Source: Anaerotruncus sp. MC2020
GTDB taxonomy: Bacteria; Bacillota; Clostridia; Oscillospirales; Ruminococcaceae
Assembly: GCA_000701945.1 (NCBI GenBank)
Contig: KL370841.1
Location: forward strand, 20,976 to 84,975
DNA: 64,000 nucleotides
Direction of reading: 5' to 3'
Under the pieces are notes generated by a model that had not been told where the DNA came from, did no database searches, and was given only the letters and a program-made list of their open reading frames with translations. Of the stretch, positions 62,048 through 64,000 are shown piece by piece. Numbering within the stretch: position 1 is the first letter of the stretch; every line of letters begins with the position of its first letter. Made by a program: the position numbers and the translations under genes.

Positions 62048-63871
62048 ATGAAAAAGAACTTCTTTAAGTCTATCGGCGTGTTCGTTCGGGCACTGCCCGA
62101 TATCCTGATGTATGAGCTCATCTTCAAGCTCCTGCTCCTGTCCGTCGGAGCTCCGCTGCTCACGCTGCTCCTGAAGCTGACAATGAAGATATCGCACGTC
62201 CGCTACCTCTCCGACGAGAAGGTGTGGATATATCTCAAAAATCCCGCGACCATTATCGCGCTGCTGCTGATACTGTTTTTCTCGGCGATGTTCTCCTTCA
62301 TGGAGCTGTCGGGACTCGCGGCGTGCTACTCCTGCTACTACAGGGGCGAGCGGCTGTCCGTGATAGGTATGTTCCGAACGGGCTATCACGCCTTCAAGAA
62401 GGCATTCCGCGGCAAGGGACTGCTTTGCTTCATGACCTTCATGGTGTATATGCCTATCGCGCAGTACACTATCTCGTCGGGTATATTCCTCGCGCCGATA
62501 CTGCCGATACTCCGCGACGCCTTCCGCGCAGTGAATACCCGCGGAGCTCTCGCCGTGTACATCGGCTTGCAGATAGTATTTGCCATACTCATCGTCAGCC
62601 GCAGCTACAGCCTGCACTTCCTCGTGCTGACCGACAAGCCGCTCTATGACTGCACCATCGAGAGCCGCAAGCTCATCATCGGACAGAAATTGAAGTATGT
62701 GCTCTCGCTCGTCTTGTGGACGCTGTTCATCGTCGCGGCAACTGCCGTCATCACGTTCGCGGCGAGCTTTGCGGTGCTGATAGTGATAAAGGGCTTTTCA
62801 AGCCCGAACAAAGCCCTCATATCGTCGCTGAAGGTGCTGAAATACGAGGGCGAGATATTCGCGGCAGTAGCGGCATTCGTGTCTACTCCCGCGATAATGT
62901 GCTGGCTGACGGGCAAATTCTTCGCAGACCTCCCCGAGGATACGAAGGTGACCCTCCCCGAGCGCACTACCTACAAGCTGGGCAGAGCGGCGCGCGTGAT
63001 ACTGTACGTCTCGATAATCTCGTCGAGCCTGCTGCTCAACTACTCCTATCTCAGCGCGCTCCACAAGGGCAACATCAACCTCAACGTCGGAATAATCACC
63101 CGCACGCAGGTCACCGCTCACCGCGGCTGCTCGAAGGAAGCTCCCGAGAACACTCTCTATGCCTTTGAGAAGGCGCTCGAGAGCAACACGGACTACATCG
63201 AGCTCGACGTCCAGCTCACCAAGGACGAACAGCTCGTGGTGTTCCACGACGAGAAGCTCGAGCGCGCTACGGGCGCAAAGGGCAAGCTCAGCGACTACAC
63301 CTACGACGAACTGCAAAGTCTCACAGTAAAGAGCAAGTACGTCAGCGAGGAGGACTTCCCCGACGCGAGGATACCGCTCCTTACCGATGTATTCGAGCTC
63401 GTGGGCGAGGAAAAGCTGTACAATATCGAGATAAAAGACCACGGAAACACGAACCTGACCGTTGAAAAGACGGTCGAGGCGATAAAGGAGCACGACCTCG
63501 AGAGCTCATGCTACGTGACGTCGTTCTCCTATTCGGCGGTCAAGAAGGTGAAACAGCTCGACCCGAACATAAAAACGGGACTTATCGCGAACGTGGCAAC
63601 AACTACGGCGTTCATGCAGATGAAGAACATCGACGCGCTGAGCATGAACCACCTGCTCGTGAATGCGACCGTAGTCAATAACGCGCATCAGAACGGCAAA
63701 CGCATATTCGTATGGACTGTCGACAACAAGGGCGAAATGGAAAAGATGATGGCTCTCGGCGTGGACAACATCATCACCAACTGTCCAGACCGCGCGTCGG
63801 AGGTCGTGTACTCGACCACTGCGGGCAGGAAGGTGCTGAATGTGCTGAAAACCATATTCGGGTCATATTGA
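62048..63871 (+). CDS. Glycerophosphodiester phosphodiesterase with N-terminal membrane domain
   Basis: The 607-aa protein has about eight membrane segments in residues 1-340 (the GDPD-associated membrane domain) and a C-terminal GDPD domain from about 350: TAHRGCSKEAPENTLYAFEKAL, YIELDVQLTKD, VVFHDEKLERATG, with the catalytic His pair and Glu/Asp metal ligands. It cleaves glycerophosphodiesters to glycerol-3-phosphate and an alcohol. The substrate could include lipoteichoic-type polymers, which would connect to the glycerophosphotransferase at 2722, but this is inference. The SD before ATG 62048 is weak. Confidence 0.92.
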   Translation: MKKNFFKSIGVFVRALPDILMYELIFKLLLLSVGAPLLTLLLKLTMKISHVRYLSDEKVWIYLKNPATIIALLLILFFSAMFSFMELSGLAACYSCYYRGERLSVIGMFRTGYHAFKKAFRGKGLLCFMTFMVYMPIAQYTISSGIFLAPILPILRDAFRAVNTRGALAVYIGLQIVFAILIVSRSYSLHFLVLTDKPLYDCTIESRKLIIGQKLKYVLSLVLWTLFIVAATAVITFAASFAVLIVIKGFSSPNKALISSLKVLKYEGEIFAAVAAFVSTPAIMCWLTGKFFADLPEDTKVTLPERTTYKLGRAARVILYVSIISSSLLLNYSYLSALHKGNINLNVGIITRTQVTAHRGCSKEAPENTLYAFEKALESNTDYIELDVQLTKDEQLVVFHDEKLERATGAKGKLSDYTYDELQSLTVKSKYVSEEDFPDARIPLLTDVFELVGEEKLYNIEIKDHGNTNLTVEKTVEAIKEHDLESSCYVTSFSYSAVKKVKQLDPNIKTGLIANVATTTAFMQMKNIDALSMNHLLVNATVVNNAHQNGKRIFVWTVDNKGEMEKMMALGVDNIITNCPDRASEVVYSTTAGRKVLNVLKTIFGSY

Positions 63872-63935
63872 TGCATAAGACAAAAAAGGCTTCGGCATAG
63901 GTGCTATACCTATACGGAAGTATTATGGATATCTG

Positions 63936-63972
63936 TTGAGGAGGACCCTTTTGAAAAAGGGTCCCTCCTCAA
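63936..63972. repeat. Hairpin of a dispersed intergenic element at the window end
   Basis: GAGGAGGACCCTTTT pairs with AAAAGGGTCC..CTCCTC. It is followed by CAAACTCCTCCCC and runs out of the window. No gene starts in 63872-64000. Confidence 0.6.
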
Positions 63973-64000
63973 ACTCCTCCCCTAAAACTTTCAATTTAAA

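Overview
The window looks like a chromosomal segment of a Gram-positive, moderately GC-rich, fibre-degrading gut or rumen Clostridia, most likely a Ruminococcus-type member of the Ruminococcaceae. The clues are a secreted GH5 endoglucanase and a second secreted protein that both end in type I dockerins, a cytoplasmic GH94 cellobiose phosphorylase, a threonyl T-box, sporulation genes (spoVAD, spoVAE, spoIID) and AGGAGG-type ribosome binding sites with sigma-A promoters of 17-bp spacing. No rRNA, tRNA, CRISPR array, prophage module or classical insertion sequence was seen. The first gene is cut by the window edge.

Layout. 1-4.8 kb: partial uridine-kinase-like gene, a CNNM/HlyC membrane protein, then a small membrane protein and an unusual fusion of a YidC insertase domain to a CDP-glycerol glycerophosphotransferase domain. 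5.1-8.2 kb (minus): spoVAE, spoVAD, a CPBP protease and an orphan MazF-like toxin. 8.5-11 kb: LRR/Ig-like/dockerin surface protein. 11.3-18.9 kb: proS, a phage-like two-gene cassette, a second CPBP protease, a GT2 glycosyltransferase, a Cys-cluster protein, rnhA with an apparent ATA start, a small Nif11-like protein and spoIID. 19-30.2 kb: one long plus-strand run of citrate synthase, lipoprotein, membrane protein, two-component system, yqhQ, prmC, recA, recX, rimO and pgsA, mostly overlapping or tightly spaced. 30.4-38.9 kb: DtxR-type regulator, Pr6Pr-like membrane protein, cellobiose phosphorylase, then an ABC transporter operon ending in an S41 peptidase. 38.9-42.1 kb: a T-box leader driving an unknown gene, a RAYT-type transposase and thrS. 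42.3-48.5 kb: heptad-repeat secreted protein and MMPL transporter facing a TetR regulator with palindromic operators. 48.7-56.7 kb (minus): GH5 cellulase, murA, a tandem cyclophilin lipoprotein, a degenerate cyclophilin and a SipW-like membrane protein. 57-63.9 kb: glycogen phosphorylase, GH13 amylase and a membrane glycerophosphodiesterase.

Cellulose use forms one theme: the dockerin-borne GH5 enzyme cuts cellulose outside the cell, imported cellobiose is phosphorolysed by GH94, and glucose-1-phosphate can enter or leave the glycogen pool through GlgP and the GH13 enzyme.

The most striking signal is a dispersed repeat family. About 22 copies of a hairpin that begins with GTAG (GTAGGGGC plus a stem whose two arms covary from copy to copy) sit between genes, often in inverted pairs, and four copies are expanded to an exact 80-bp version. 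A RAYT (REP-associated tyrosine transposase) gene sits inside the T-box/thrS operon, and its own coding sequence contains two perfect, mutually inverted copies of the repeat, read in frame. This suggests a RAYT/REP system in which the transposase gene carries its own substrate hairpins.
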